DNA of 22,378 nucleotides from positions 1-22,378 of the IMG/VR virus record IMGVR_UViG_3300035698_035397; one strand, given 5' to 3'. A program made the position numbers and the translations under genes. The notes beneath the pieces were generated by a model. It was not told where the DNA came from and did no database searches. It worked only from the letters and a program-made list of their open reading frames with translations. This document shows, piece by piece, positions 7,130 to 16,083 of this stretch. Each line of letters begins with the position of its first letter. Within the stretch, counting starts at the first letter, position 1. Source of the stretch: a virus.

Positions 7130-9145
7130 ATGGCACTAGCCCACTATAAAAAACGAGACGAACTAGCAAAGCAGGCTCTCAAGGAGATAGATTTTTCATA
7201 TAGGTACAAGAAGTCTCGAATGACTTCGTGGAATAAGAATGAGGACATGATGAATCCAGACAAGTCGAATCCATCAGTCATCTCTCCTTACGGCGGTTCA
7301 GTAGCTCAAGCAGACACAAGAGCACAAGTACCTTTATACAAGATGCATGGCTATGTCCACACAATCCTCTCAAAAATAGATAGTCCACTGACATTCAAAT
7401 ATGTAAAAGGAGAAACAGCAGACCTGAAGAAGTCTAAGCTGATGAACTCCATCAAAGACAAGGATGCAAAGATTGGACGTTGGAATTTCAAAGACCTCAT
7501 GGGTAAACGAGACTCAGCGATATATGGACGTACCATTTATCTTTATATGACCCGAAACGAAAAGGGTCAGTACAAGAGTCTCCTCAATCTGATTGATCCA
7601 AAGGACTTCCTTATTGATCCAGATGTTGGTGGCCTTTGTACAGAGGAAGAAGATGGAAGTGGCGTGGAGAAAGCAAACTATCTTGGATGGTGGAATACCA
7701 AGCTCACAAGAGCTCAAATTACAAAAGGAATAAAAGATGGTATTTACTACAAGAAAGTTGCAGAGGATTTAATGGATGGTGGCACTAACTCTAAAGCCAA
7801 AACCAATCAAGACGACGATAAAGACAACAGAAAACCTTCCGGTGCTCCACGTGATAGATACAAGAATGAGAACCAGTTTATTTTTTATACATGGATAACG
7901 ACTGATGAGAATGACGAACGTTATTATTTGGTCCTAACACCATCCGGAGATTGCATCAGGTGTGAATCATGGAAAAATATTCGAAAGAGTGGTAAGTACC
8001 CAATATGGACATGGGCAGCGTTCCCTGACCCGAGAGAGTTTTGGACGCCATCTTACTGCGACTTTGCACGTGGCATATTCCAAGCACAGGAAAAGAGTAT
8101 CAATCAGTCACTCGATAACTCTGAACAGATCAACAGACCACAGACAGCCGTCAACGTTGACTATGTTCGAAACTTAGCGCAAGTTCGTTACAGAAAAGAC
8201 GGGTACATTGAAATCGAAGGAAACGTGGACGTGAATCGAGTACTTCAAACAAGGCAGACTCCTGCAATTGAAGGTCCATTCAAAGTGTACGACAAATTAG
8301 AATCAATAGTCGAATCAGAAAGCGGAGTAACCTCAGACGTGAAAGGTACCAGCGATGAAGACACTCTTGGAATCTACGAAGGAAACCTCATGCAAGCAGG
8401 AGATCGGTTCGGACTTTTGAATAAAAGCTATGCCGAAGGATACTACCGATTTGCAGTACTGCATAAAGAAGGAGTGATGCAAGACTTAAAAAAGAAAATG
8501 GCAGTGCAGATACTTGGTCCAATGGGACTTGATATAGAAATGGTAAGTGCTAGAGATTTGAAACCATTTACAAATGATTACGATATTCTAGTCGAATCAA
8601 GTATTGCTGAGGCACAAAGTAACTTAGCGGATAGTAAGAATAAGCTCACATTCCTAGGATCCTACAAAGGAGATCAAACAATTAATCAGAAAGTATTATT
8701 TGAAACCCAAGCGACAATAGCAGGAGTAGATGACGACACCATTAAACGACTTCTTGATACCAATGATTATGATGCGATTGAAGTTGTGGCACAGGCAGAC
8801 GAAGCATTCCAAATGATTATTGGTGGGGATACTCCTCCACTTTATAAAGATGCAAATACAGCATTCCTACAACGACTCCACGATTTGTCTGACAAGTACG
8901 ATCATGAAATTACTCCTGAACAACATGAAGCAGTGTTCTCCTATATCGATAACATAACACCGATTGTGGAGAAGAATGCGTCACGATCAATAGTGGCAGA
9001 GTCTGCAAAAGCAGGTCTTATCAGTGGGTCTGGAGGAATGGTCGATGGAACCGAACTAAATGATACAAATCTTGCAGCAGATGAACCAATCCCTCCTGGT
9101 GATCCAGGTGCGGAGGCGGCTATTACCGCAGCATTATCAAAATAA
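7130..9145 (+). CDS. portal protein
   Basis: 671 residues from ATG 7130, preferred over the in-frame GTG at 7100 because of its place behind the repeated late-promoter element. The position directly after terL, the length and the sequence pattern fit a podovirus-type portal. Visible features are an N-terminal region (residues 65-140) ending with a KDLMGKRDSAIYGRTIYLYM strand/helix, the LIDPKDFLIDPDVGG stretch (154-168) typical of portals, a long helical segment around SESGVTSDVKGTSDEDTLG, and an alanine-rich acidic C-terminal tail. The dodecameric portal forms the head vertex through which DNA passes and to which terminase and tail attach. It heads the first of three late blocks. No scaffold or coat gene follows, which is unusual. 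Confidence 0.8.
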   Translation: MALAHYKKRDELAKQALKEIDFSYRYKKSRMTSWNKNEDMMNPDKSNPSVISPYGGSVAQADTRAQVPLYKMHGYVHTILSKIDSPLTFKYVKGETADLKKSKLMNSIKDKDAKIGRWNFKDLMGKRDSAIYGRTIYLYMTRNEKGQYKSLLNLIDPKDFLIDPDVGGLCTEEEDGSGVEKANYLGWWNTKLTRAQITKGIKDGIYYKKVAEDLMDGGTNSKAKTNQDDDKDNRKPSGAPRDRYKNENQFIFYTWITTDENDERYYLVLTPSGDCIRCESWKNIRKSGKYPIWTWAAFPDPREFWTPSYCDFARGIFQAQEKSINQSLDNSEQINRPQTAVNVDYVRNLAQVRYRKDGYIEIEGNVDVNRVLQTRQTPAIEGPFKVYDKLESIVESESGVTSDVKGTSDEDTLGIYEGNLMQAGDRFGLLNKSYAEGYYRFAVLHKEGVMQDLKKKMAVQILGPMGLDIEMVSARDLKPFTNDYDILVESSIAEAQSNLADSKNKLTFLGSYKGDQTINQKVLFETQATIAGVDDDTIKRLLDTNDYDAIEVVAQADEAFQMIIGGDTPPLYKDANTAFLQRLHDLSDKYDHEITPEQHEAVFSYIDNITPIVEKNASRSIVAESAKAGLISGSGGMVDGTELNDTNLAADEPIPPGDPGAEAAITAALSK

Positions 9146-9161
9146 TAATTAATTTAAATTT

Positions 9162-9491
9162 ATGTCTAAATCAAACAATGTGAAATTTGTAGAAAGTGAA
9201 GGTAAGTGGTTATGGAAAAGATACGATGAGAATGGATCGGTAATTTATCGAAGTTCATTATTTAATACTGAGCGAGAGGTTCGAGAGGATTATGATATCA
9301 ATGGAGAAGACTCTCAAGATTCTGAAGCTCAAAATAATATCTCTACAGATGCTATTAGCACTTCTGAAAATGGTGATAATACTAATACAGTCACACCACT
9401 ATCAGAACCAAATACAGCGGGAACTGCAATAGATGAGGAACCTCAGAATGAACAGATAGAAGATAATACCGCAGGACAAGCAACAATCTAA
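9162..9491 (+). CDS. acidic small phage protein, possibly scaffold- or linker-like
   Basis: 109 residues. The first 45 (KFVESEGKWLWKRYDENGSVIYRSS) look like a small beta-sheet domain. The pattern W-x-W-x-x-x-D-x-NG-x-x-I-x-x-S loosely recalls DUF1508/YegP, but the match is weak. The remaining 60 residues are a strongly acidic, Asn/Thr/Ser/Glu-rich disordered tail. Its place right after portal is where a scaffold protein is often encoded, yet there is no clear scaffold signature such as a basic C-terminal helix-turn-helix. The start follows AATTTAAATTT, the AT-rich leader type used here, and the stop overlaps the next ATG by one base (TAATG), so the next gene is probably translated by coupling. 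Confidence 0.55.
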   Translation: MSKSNNVKFVESEGKWLWKRYDENGSVIYRSSLFNTEREVREDYDINGEDSQDSEAQNNISTDAISTSENGDNTNTVTPLSEPNTAGTAIDEEPQNEQIEDNTAGQATI

Positions 9492-11509
9492 TGTTGAAAT
9501 TTAATTACCAAATTAAGAGGAAGGCAAAAGATAAGGGTGACTATCGAATCACTAAGCATGGACAGATGGCAGAGTTTTCCTTGCGTGAATTAAGTCGAAA
9601 CATTGAACAGATACGTAAGCAGTCAAAGGAAATGGAAGCAAATGCAAAACTTCAAGAGGCACTTGCAGATAATATTCGTAGAGCAAATCCTGACCTTGCT
9701 GTATTCATAAAGAAACTAACACCTAAGAAACGTCATGCACTCATCATGCTTTCTATTCAAGAAAACAAAGCAAGGCAATTCAAGGATCAGGAGAGAGAGT
9801 CGAAACGAATCCTCCGCACTATTACTAGCGAGGACAAAGAAGTCCGTAATCAACATTTTAATGGTTCAACATGGATAGACGTGGTGACAGGACTAAATTC
9901 TGACGACCTTTATGTATTCACAAATTACAGCTCACTAACAGGTGCGTGGACTTTTGCTGGTGGTCCAGGGGGGCTCTTTAAATTTGCGAATGCTAATCCG
10001 AATGATTATATTCAGCTTTATAGCTCTTCTGATTTTTTCTGTGGCTTTCCATTAATTGATAAAGCGCGTATGTACTTATGGGGAATTATTAAAGACCCAA
10101 CAAGTTTATATCGGAGCTATGTAGATGCACAACGTGCGGGTGTAAGTTTTACACAAATAGCAAATGAAAATATAGGAAGTGGTAATGGAATACAAACATC
10201 ATTCTCTGGAACTCTTGCGTTCAAGACGGGTCAGCCGAAGCGTAACTGTGGTCTCGTCACCATAAAGTGTACTGATGGTGGTGGAGAAATATTTATTGAT
10301 AATAAAAATGGAAATCTGAAAGGGAATACGGGTGGTGTAGGTACAATTAACTATGTCACCGGCGCATGGAACGTGAACTTCGTTACTGTTCCAGCAAACA
10401 CACCAAATAATATACAAGCAACGTATGTATGGGAAAACAGCACAAGTAAAGGTGTTGCTGATTTTACATATAGCTCATCAAGACTTGCCGGTGAGGGTGA
10501 TGTAATCCGACAAGACGAAGGTGGTGATGCAATTCAACAGCTCGTGATCGGTATAGACGGAAACTACTACTCACTTAAAAAGCAGAGTGCATATCAGCAT
10601 AAGTACACTGACGATGATAAAACTTTCAATAACCAAGTTGTCCGACGAAATATCGGTGTACTCACAAGAAAGAGTGTAGTAACAACCGGACGTGGCGTGG
10701 TTTTTATCAACACAGCGAACCCCGATCGCCCACAACTTACAGTGCTAGAGAAAAACCCACTAGGTGATGACATTCTTTCAACCGAAATCATCCCACGCTT
10801 TGCATGGGAAAAATTTGATTATTCAGATGCCGTGATGGAAACTTACGGACAATTTATTGTTCTTTGTTGTAGACAAGAGGGAAATATTATTAACGACCGC
10901 ATGCTTGTGATAGATATTGTGAAGAATACAGTGGACATCGTTAATTATGGAATGAGATCACTCGCTAAAGATTCCGGAATACTTTATGGAGGTAGCCCCC
11001 ATACCCAGACTGTTTACAAGATTCTTAATGGTTTTGATGATGACAGTTATGTCATTCAAAATAATTGGGATAGTAAATACGAAACTTACGGAACACATCG
11101 ACTTAAAAAATATCGCAGACTTCGATACCGAGGTGAAATTGATCCTGCTCAATATGTTGAAGTTTATGCCGATTTTGATGGAACTGGATACAATCTGGTT
11201 GGCACGATCAGAGGTGATGCAACTTATGTAAACAGAACAAGTCCTTCAAGCGTAGGAACCACCATGGTCGGTGAGTCAGCAATTGGAGGCGATGGAGAAG
11301 TAAAGGTTTATCCATATGAAATGGAGATCAAAGCAGTGAAAATTCCAAAATTTAGGCGCAGAAGTGTTCGATTTGTAGCCAAGGGTATTGGATACGTCAG
11401 CATAATGGAGTCAATCGATTGGGACATCCTTACCTATGAGGATAAATTACCAAAGGTGTATCGCCAAAAGCAGCATGTAAGTCTAGATGGAACACAGGTG
11501 AATCAGTAA
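9491..11509 (+). CDS. virion structural protein: N-terminal coiled coil plus beta-rich body (gp10-like tail hub?)
   Basis: 672 residues. Residues 25-125 are a charged, probably coiled-coil helix region (SLRELSRNIEQIRKQSKEME and on). From about 130 the character changes sharply to beta-rich sequence with many Gly, Asn, Tyr and Trp, including GTINYVTGAWNVNF (around 284-297) and repeated strand-turn units with single tryptophans that suggest a propeller-like fold. The body resembles in size and pattern the packaged-DNA-stabilising tail hub (gp10) of P22-like podoviruses; this is a pattern judgement only. The helical N-terminus looks like a separate small protein fused on. It is the last gene of the portal block; the next late-promoter element overlaps its TAA stop. 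Confidence 0.6.
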   Translation: MLKFNYQIKRKAKDKGDYRITKHGQMAEFSLRELSRNIEQIRKQSKEMEANAKLQEALADNIRRANPDLAVFIKKLTPKKRHALIMLSIQENKARQFKDQERESKRILRTITSEDKEVRNQHFNGSTWIDVVTGLNSDDLYVFTNYSSLTGAWTFAGGPGGLFKFANANPNDYIQLYSSSDFFCGFPLIDKARMYLWGIIKDPTSLYRSYVDAQRAGVSFTQIANENIGSGNGIQTSFSGTLAFKTGQPKRNCGLVTIKCTDGGGEIFIDNKNGNLKGNTGGVGTINYVTGAWNVNFVTVPANTPNNIQATYVWENSTSKGVADFTYSSSRLAGEGDVIRQDEGGDAIQQLVIGIDGNYYSLKKQSAYQHKYTDDDKTFNNQVVRRNIGVLTRKSVVTTGRGVVFINTANPDRPQLTVLEKNPLGDDILSTEIIPRFAWEKFDYSDAVMETYGQFIVLCCRQEGNIINDRMLVIDIVKNTVDIVNYGMRSLAKDSGILYGGSPHTQTVYKILNGFDDDSYVIQNNWDSKYETYGTHRLKKYRRLRYRGEIDPAQYVEVYADFDGTGYNLVGTIRGDATYVNRTSPSSVGTTMVGESAIGGDGEVKVYPYEMEIKAVKIPKFRRRSVRFVAKGIGYVSIMESIDWDILTYEDKLPKVYRQKQHVSLDGTQVNQ

Positions 11510-11543
11510 TACACCATTTTTTTCACTTTCTTGAATTCATACT
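11505..11543 (+). promoter_or_regulatory. putative late promoter, copy 2 (before fibre block)
   Basis: AGTAATACACCA at 11505-11516; the stop codon of the preceding gene (11507-11509) lies inside it. A -10-like CATACT at 11538-11543 ends 6 nt before ATG 11550. The 12-mer starts 45 bp before the ATG, as in copy 3. Same strand and layout as the copies at 7082 and 18386, which supports a shared late regulator. No Shine-Dalgarno precedes the ATG, so the transcript may start at or next to it. Confidence 0.72.
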
Positions 11544-11549
11544 TTAAGT

Positions 11550-12332
11550 ATGGCGTCAGGACTTACTAAAGTAATCGCAAATTTTGAGACATCTCTAGCC
11601 ACAAAGCTTGCTAGTGGTGCTGTTGGTGGTGCTCTCACAAGTGTTGTTGATAAAAATGGAGTAAGTCTCCCAACAGCTAAATACTGCATGATTGTCGATC
11701 GAGGAACCGGAGATGAAGAACACCTACTCTTTGATCTTACAGGTAATGCAATGGCGAATATCATCAGTGTCTCACGCCAAGGAGTGCAAACAATTGGAGT
11801 ACAAAATCTTAACGGACATCGCGCAGGAGCAAAGTGTTATCTTACGGATTTCGTAAACCTCAAACTTATTGTAGATATTTTGAATGGCGTAGATACCCTC
11901 GATTCAGTGAATCCTCTGAAGTATGATTCCGATCCAATCTTCACTGATTCAAAACAGCTGATCTCAAAAGGATATGTTGACGACAAGGTCGCTCTCTTTA
12001 TAAGCAATCTTCTTTCGGGAAACAATGTTTTTGCAGGTCTGAATTCATTTACACAGTCTCCTCAAGTTCCAACTCCGACCACAGCTAATGATGCTGCAAA
12101 TATGGCGTATGTCTTATCTCTCGTTTTTGGTGGCGTACTTGCTGGTGTAAACAAGATGACCCTCAACTACGATTCGTTCGGGAGAGTAAAAAATATTCGA
12201 GATAACGAACTCGGCACGATTTATATCGTGAGTTATGACAGTCAAGACAATCCGATAAAAATATTTGATGGCGTAAGTACGTGGAGACTGAATTACTCAA
12301 ATGACAGGCTTGTCAGTATTACAAAACCTTAA
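11550..12332 (+). CDS. tail fibre/appendage adaptor protein
   Basis: 260 residues. The first 110 residues form a beta-rich domain (KYCMIVDRGTGDEEHLLFDL, ISVSRQGVQ, LNGHRAGAKCYL) of the kind found at the base of phage fibres. Residues 170-190 contain QSPQVPTPTTANDAANMAYV, a form of the VPTPT-x-x-DAANKAYVD motif recurrent in tail fibres. The last 60 residues carry YD-repeat-like strands (LNYDSFGRVKNI, YIVSYDSQDNPIKIFDG, WRLNYSNDRL), perhaps a tip or cap. It is the first gene of the second late block and is followed 23 nt later by a larger appendage protein, which it may anchor. Exact family is not recognised. Confidence 0.7.
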   Translation: MASGLTKVIANFETSLATKLASGAVGGALTSVVDKNGVSLPTAKYCMIVDRGTGDEEHLLFDLTGNAMANIISVSRQGVQTIGVQNLNGHRAGAKCYLTDFVNLKLIVDILNGVDTLDSVNPLKYDSDPIFTDSKQLISKGYVDDKVALFISNLLSGNNVFAGLNSFTQSPQVPTPTTANDAANMAYVLSLVFGGVLAGVNKMTLNYDSFGRVKNIRDNELGTIYIVSYDSQDNPIKIFDGVSTWRLNYSNDRLVSITKP

Positions 12333-12355
12333 CAATTAATTTTAATAATAAATTT

Positions 12356-14449
12356 ATGTTTCAAGCACCACTAGGAAAAAATAAAAATACACTCGCTCAA
12401 CCACAAAAAGGAACCGCTATGTTTTCTGCTGTGATGCAGATGTATCAAGAATCCTTCAGGAAAGTTTTCAGATACAACGCTATCTCGTCTCAAGGAACTC
12501 TTTCTATTACCAGCATTCCTTTGAATGGAGAAACGATCACAATTGGAAATAAAACATATGCATGGCAGACCACCCTCACAAATGTAGACGGCAACATTGC
12601 AATCGGTGGTTCCTTGGCAGCTGCACAACAAAACCTGATAGATGCCATTAATCTCACATCAACAACTGGCGGTCCGGGCAATCAATATGCGACCGCAATG
12701 ACTGAACATCCTCAGGTAGCAGTTTCTACTTTATGGATAGCGAATACCTTAGCTATTACAGCAAAGACATTTGGAGTTGTTGGAAATTCAATTGTCACTA
12801 CAGAGACAATGGCAAGTGGATCATTTGATGCTGCAACTCTCGGTACTACTCGAGCAGGTGTCGATGAATCGGATGCGGATACGCTTTTATGGAGTGCGAA
12901 TATAAACAATAACTTTCCATCAAGCACTGCTGATCTTATGGATGCGACATGGTCAAACTTAAATGACTATAACCAGCAAGGTCAGGCAGGATGGAAGAAT
13001 AGTGACTTCGCATGGACACCCGAACTTATGGCTATTGATTCGTCAAGAAAAGTGGTAGCACCAGATCACTTTAATCGTTTATATAAAAGAATCAGAAAAA
13101 TATCTCCTAGATTTTATACACAAAAAAGAACCAGAGTATCTCTTGCATCACCATTTGTAACTCATGGATCAAATGGAGTGTATAAATCCATTCCTCTCGA
13201 TTCAACTCGTATGGCTTGGATTTACAACCAAGCTGCAGCAGTCGCAGGAACTTATCTTGTAATTTCTACTACTGATGCAAATGGTGTTCTTACTTTTGGA
13301 ACACCAGTTATTCTTGACACAAATCAAAATGCTGATTTTGTTGACATGGTCTTGGTAAATACTGACAAGATTCTGATCTCTTATGGAAATGCCGGAGCGA
13401 CGAACTTCATTACAACGAGAACTGCTTCAATCTCTCTCAATGTCATCACAATGAACTCGGGTGTGCAAGTTGCTGCCACTGCTGTCGTTGAATCGTATCT
13501 TTGTAAAGTTGATTCTGATAAAGCACTTCTCGCATGGAGAAATGGGACACAGGTTTCCTACAATGTGGTCACCCTTACTGGTACAGTTCCTTCATATGGA
13601 GCAACCTCAAACATCACAGGAAGTCCTACTTATACGAGACTATATCAAAATGGCACAGACAAGGCTCAATCATTCTATTTAAAATCAGGAAACTGCTACA
13701 CCGTAACCGTCACGGTTTCTGGCACATCGGTCTCATTTGGAGTGGAGCTTGTGATGATGAATGGCTCTCTATTCAACAACAAACTTAATCATGATGCGGT
13801 CCAAGTAGCCACTGATAAATTTATTTGGTTGGGAACTACCTATGATGAATCTGCAAATGGTGATCGTAGAAATTGTGCCTTCATCACTATTTCTGGCACC
13901 ACATCGACAGTAACTCAGACAACAAAAAGCGGTATGAACTCGATTGATACAATGCGTCTTTTTACTGTTACCCCAGGATCTGATTATTATTTTATTTGGC
14001 ACAACTCAACAAGCTGTAGAGGTAAGAAAATTATTGTTGATACAACAGCGAACACTTTGACCATGTCGTATGGAAACCCTGAACAACATCCAGAAAACGA
14101 AGGGGGGGATTACGGCCCTGACGGTATGTGGTTTTCGAATTGGGAATCACGGCATGACAATTTTGGTTTTGGTGGACAAAATATCTTTGTCCAGGTCGGG
14201 ACAAAAACATTCATGATGGGTCTTGGTCTTGGAAGTTATTTTGAATATGTATCGACAGATCAAATTTCTCTTCAAGTGCTCTATCAAGAAAATGTTGTAG
14301 CAACACTACAGTGCAACTATAACTTTCTAGTTGAACCGAAGGATATAAATCTCTCACTCTCTGATTATTGCGTACATTATAAAATAAAAAATAATAGTTC
14401 GATACCTATATATCTTCACCAGCGTCGCATCTGGATGGAATTGGAATAA
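12356..14449 (+). CDS. large tail appendage / receptor-binding candidate with propeller-like repeats
   Basis: 697 residues. Residues 48-165 hold a domain widespread in phage virion proteins: IPLNGETITIGNKTYAW, then AAAQQNLIDAIN, LAITAKTFGVVGNSI and ATLGTTRAGVD. Residues 240-600 show a recurring unit of about 45-55 residues (lDStrmaWiYn, vntDKilISYgn, vdsDKALLAWrn, qvatDKFIWLGtt) typical of beta-propeller blades. The C-terminal 100 residues are beta-rich with LHQRRIWMELE at the very end. Large size, domain make-up and place among fibre genes suggest a surface appendage that contacts the host. The leader ends in AATAAATTT before the ATG. No lyase or hydrolase motif was seen. Confidence 0.65.
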   Translation: MFQAPLGKNKNTLAQPQKGTAMFSAVMQMYQESFRKVFRYNAISSQGTLSITSIPLNGETITIGNKTYAWQTTLTNVDGNIAIGGSLAAAQQNLIDAINLTSTTGGPGNQYATAMTEHPQVAVSTLWIANTLAITAKTFGVVGNSIVTTETMASGSFDAATLGTTRAGVDESDADTLLWSANINNNFPSSTADLMDATWSNLNDYNQQGQAGWKNSDFAWTPELMAIDSSRKVVAPDHFNRLYKRIRKISPRFYTQKRTRVSLASPFVTHGSNGVYKSIPLDSTRMAWIYNQAAAVAGTYLVISTTDANGVLTFGTPVILDTNQNADFVDMVLVNTDKILISYGNAGATNFITTRTASISLNVITMNSGVQVAATAVVESYLCKVDSDKALLAWRNGTQVSYNVVTLTGTVPSYGATSNITGSPTYTRLYQNGTDKAQSFYLKSGNCYTVTVTVSGTSVSFGVELVMMNGSLFNNKLNHDAVQVATDKFIWLGTTYDESANGDRRNCAFITISGTTSTVTQTTKSGMNSIDTMRLFTVTPGSDYYFIWHNSTSCRGKKIIVDTTANTLTMSYGNPEQHPENEGGDYGPDGMWFSNWESRHDNFGFGGQNIFVQVGTKTFMMGLGLGSYFEYVSTDQISLQVLYQENVVATLQCNYNFLVEPKDINLSLSDYCVHYKIKNNSSIPIYLHQRRIWMELE

Positions 14450-14461
14450 AAATTATTAAAC

Positions 14462-16081
14462 ATGGCATCTTACACGATAAAATATGGCGACACTCTCAGT
14501 GGTATTGCCTCACAAACAGGAAAGAGCATCCAGGATTTGATGCGTCTTAACCCTTCCATAGCTGACCCGAATAAAATCTATGCTGGACGTGCATTGAATG
14601 TTGGTGATAACGCTCCTGCAACTGTTACACCTCCTGCACCATCTTCAAATCAAAAACAAACAATTGCACAAGTAGCCAAGGTTTCAATTCCTAATTACAC
14701 AGAAGACCCAACTACCAAAAAGATAGGGCAATCCCTTAAAAACCAAGCAACGGAATCAATAAACGAAGAAGCTATTCGAGCCGCCACAAGGTCCCGTATT
14801 CAGGGCCAAATTGACGCCATAAACGCCGCTGTGAGCGATCAAATAGCTAACTTCAGGAATACTACGGGTAAGAACCGCCAAGGCCAAAGTTACGCCCTTG
14901 CGGCAGCTGGGGGCAGAATCGGCAGTCCTACAGGAGAAGCAGAATTTCGTACCACTGAAGACTTCAACAGACAAGAAGAACAGACATATCAAAGTCAGGC
15001 AAATGCACAAATATCATCACTCCTTGGCGTAGCAACTAGAGATGCAACAGCGGAAATAGAAGCTAAGCGTACTGCGATTAAGCAAGGTGCTGATAAATAT
15101 TTTGAGTTTCTTGAGACACAAGGTCAGCGGAAGCGTGATCAAATTACTGCATTTCTTCGTAACATGCTTGCGCTTGGTGTTGATCCAAACGAAATAGATG
15201 ATAAAGATTTTGAAAAGATTCAAGACCAATATGGTTTCAATAAAGATCAGTTGATTTCTCTATTTGGTGATATTAAAACTCAAAAAGGTGCGCAAGAACA
15301 AGAATCAGAAATATCTGCTGCAGACCTTGAGAAAAAGAAAATAGATATCGAAAAAACTAGAACTGAAATGAATCAGTTTGATTTGAGTGAGGGTGAGGCT
15401 CGGTATGTTTATGATCCAGAGACTGGTACAGCAAAACTTGTTGCAGCTCGAGCAAAAACATATGCCCCTGGTAGTGGAAGTGGCGGAAATAGTTCGGGAA
15501 CTAATCTCGCATATGATGATGCAAATTACACATTAGATGCAATTCGTAAATCAAAAGGTGGCCGAGTGATGACCCAAGGAGAGTTGAAACCAATCACAGA
15601 TATTCAAACGATTGTTAGTCAGGCAGATACTCTCACAAGTCTTATTAATACTGTCGACACCGGTCCAATCGTTGGAATCATTAAGAGCAATAATCCATAT
15701 GACACCAAGGCTCAACAAATGAAATCAGCAATCACTGCTATCGTTCCTAAACTCGCTCGTGGAGTTTATGGCGAAGTAGGAGTACTTACTGATGCAGATA
15801 TTGAGAATTATTCTCGAACCATTGCAAATCTTCAAAGTACAGCTGACGTGAACAAGGCGGTCATGGCAATGACTCTTGATATTGCTACAAGGTCACTTGC
15901 AAGCCAGCTCAATTCAATGGCAGCAGGTCAGCGTGATGTTTCTCGTTTTGAATCTATTTATAACGGACTTAACGCCAAAGCCACTTCACTTAAATCAGAA
16001 CTTGGATACGGTTCAGGCGGGGTAACTGAAACAAGCGCTTTCACAAGTAAGAGTGGAAAAACATATAACCTCCCAAATTAA
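14462..16081 (+). CDS. LysM-domain coiled-coil virion protein
   Basis: 539 residues. Residues 3-48 are a LysM peptidoglycan-binding domain: YTIKYGDTLSGIA, LMRLNP, then IYAGRALNV. A Pro/Thr-rich linker follows, then long helices with coiled-coil character (about 90-330, KKKIDIEKTRTEMNQF at the end) and a second helical region (370-510) after a Gly/Ser linker. There is no signal peptide, so the LysM must reach the cell wall on the virion or after lysis. Placed between the appendage and the glycine-zipper protein, it is most likely an internal or tail protein that grips peptidoglycan during DNA delivery. No catalytic cell-wall domain is seen. Two nt separate it from the next gene. Confidence 0.7.
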   Translation: MASYTIKYGDTLSGIASQTGKSIQDLMRLNPSIADPNKIYAGRALNVGDNAPATVTPPAPSSNQKQTIAQVAKVSIPNYTEDPTTKKIGQSLKNQATESINEEAIRAATRSRIQGQIDAINAAVSDQIANFRNTTGKNRQGQSYALAAAGGRIGSPTGEAEFRTTEDFNRQEEQTYQSQANAQISSLLGVATRDATAEIEAKRTAIKQGADKYFEFLETQGQRKRDQITAFLRNMLALGVDPNEIDDKDFEKIQDQYGFNKDQLISLFGDIKTQKGAQEQESEISAADLEKKKIDIEKTRTEMNQFDLSEGEARYVYDPETGTAKLVAARAKTYAPGSGSGGNSSGTNLAYDDANYTLDAIRKSKGGRVMTQGELKPITDIQTIVSQADTLTSLINTVDTGPIVGIIKSNNPYDTKAQQMKSAITAIVPKLARGVYGEVGVLTDADIENYSRTIANLQSTADVNKAVMAMTLDIATRSLASQLNSMAAGQRDVSRFESIYNGLNAKATSLKSELGYGSGGVTETSAFTSKSGKTYNLPN

Positions 16082-16083
16082 TT

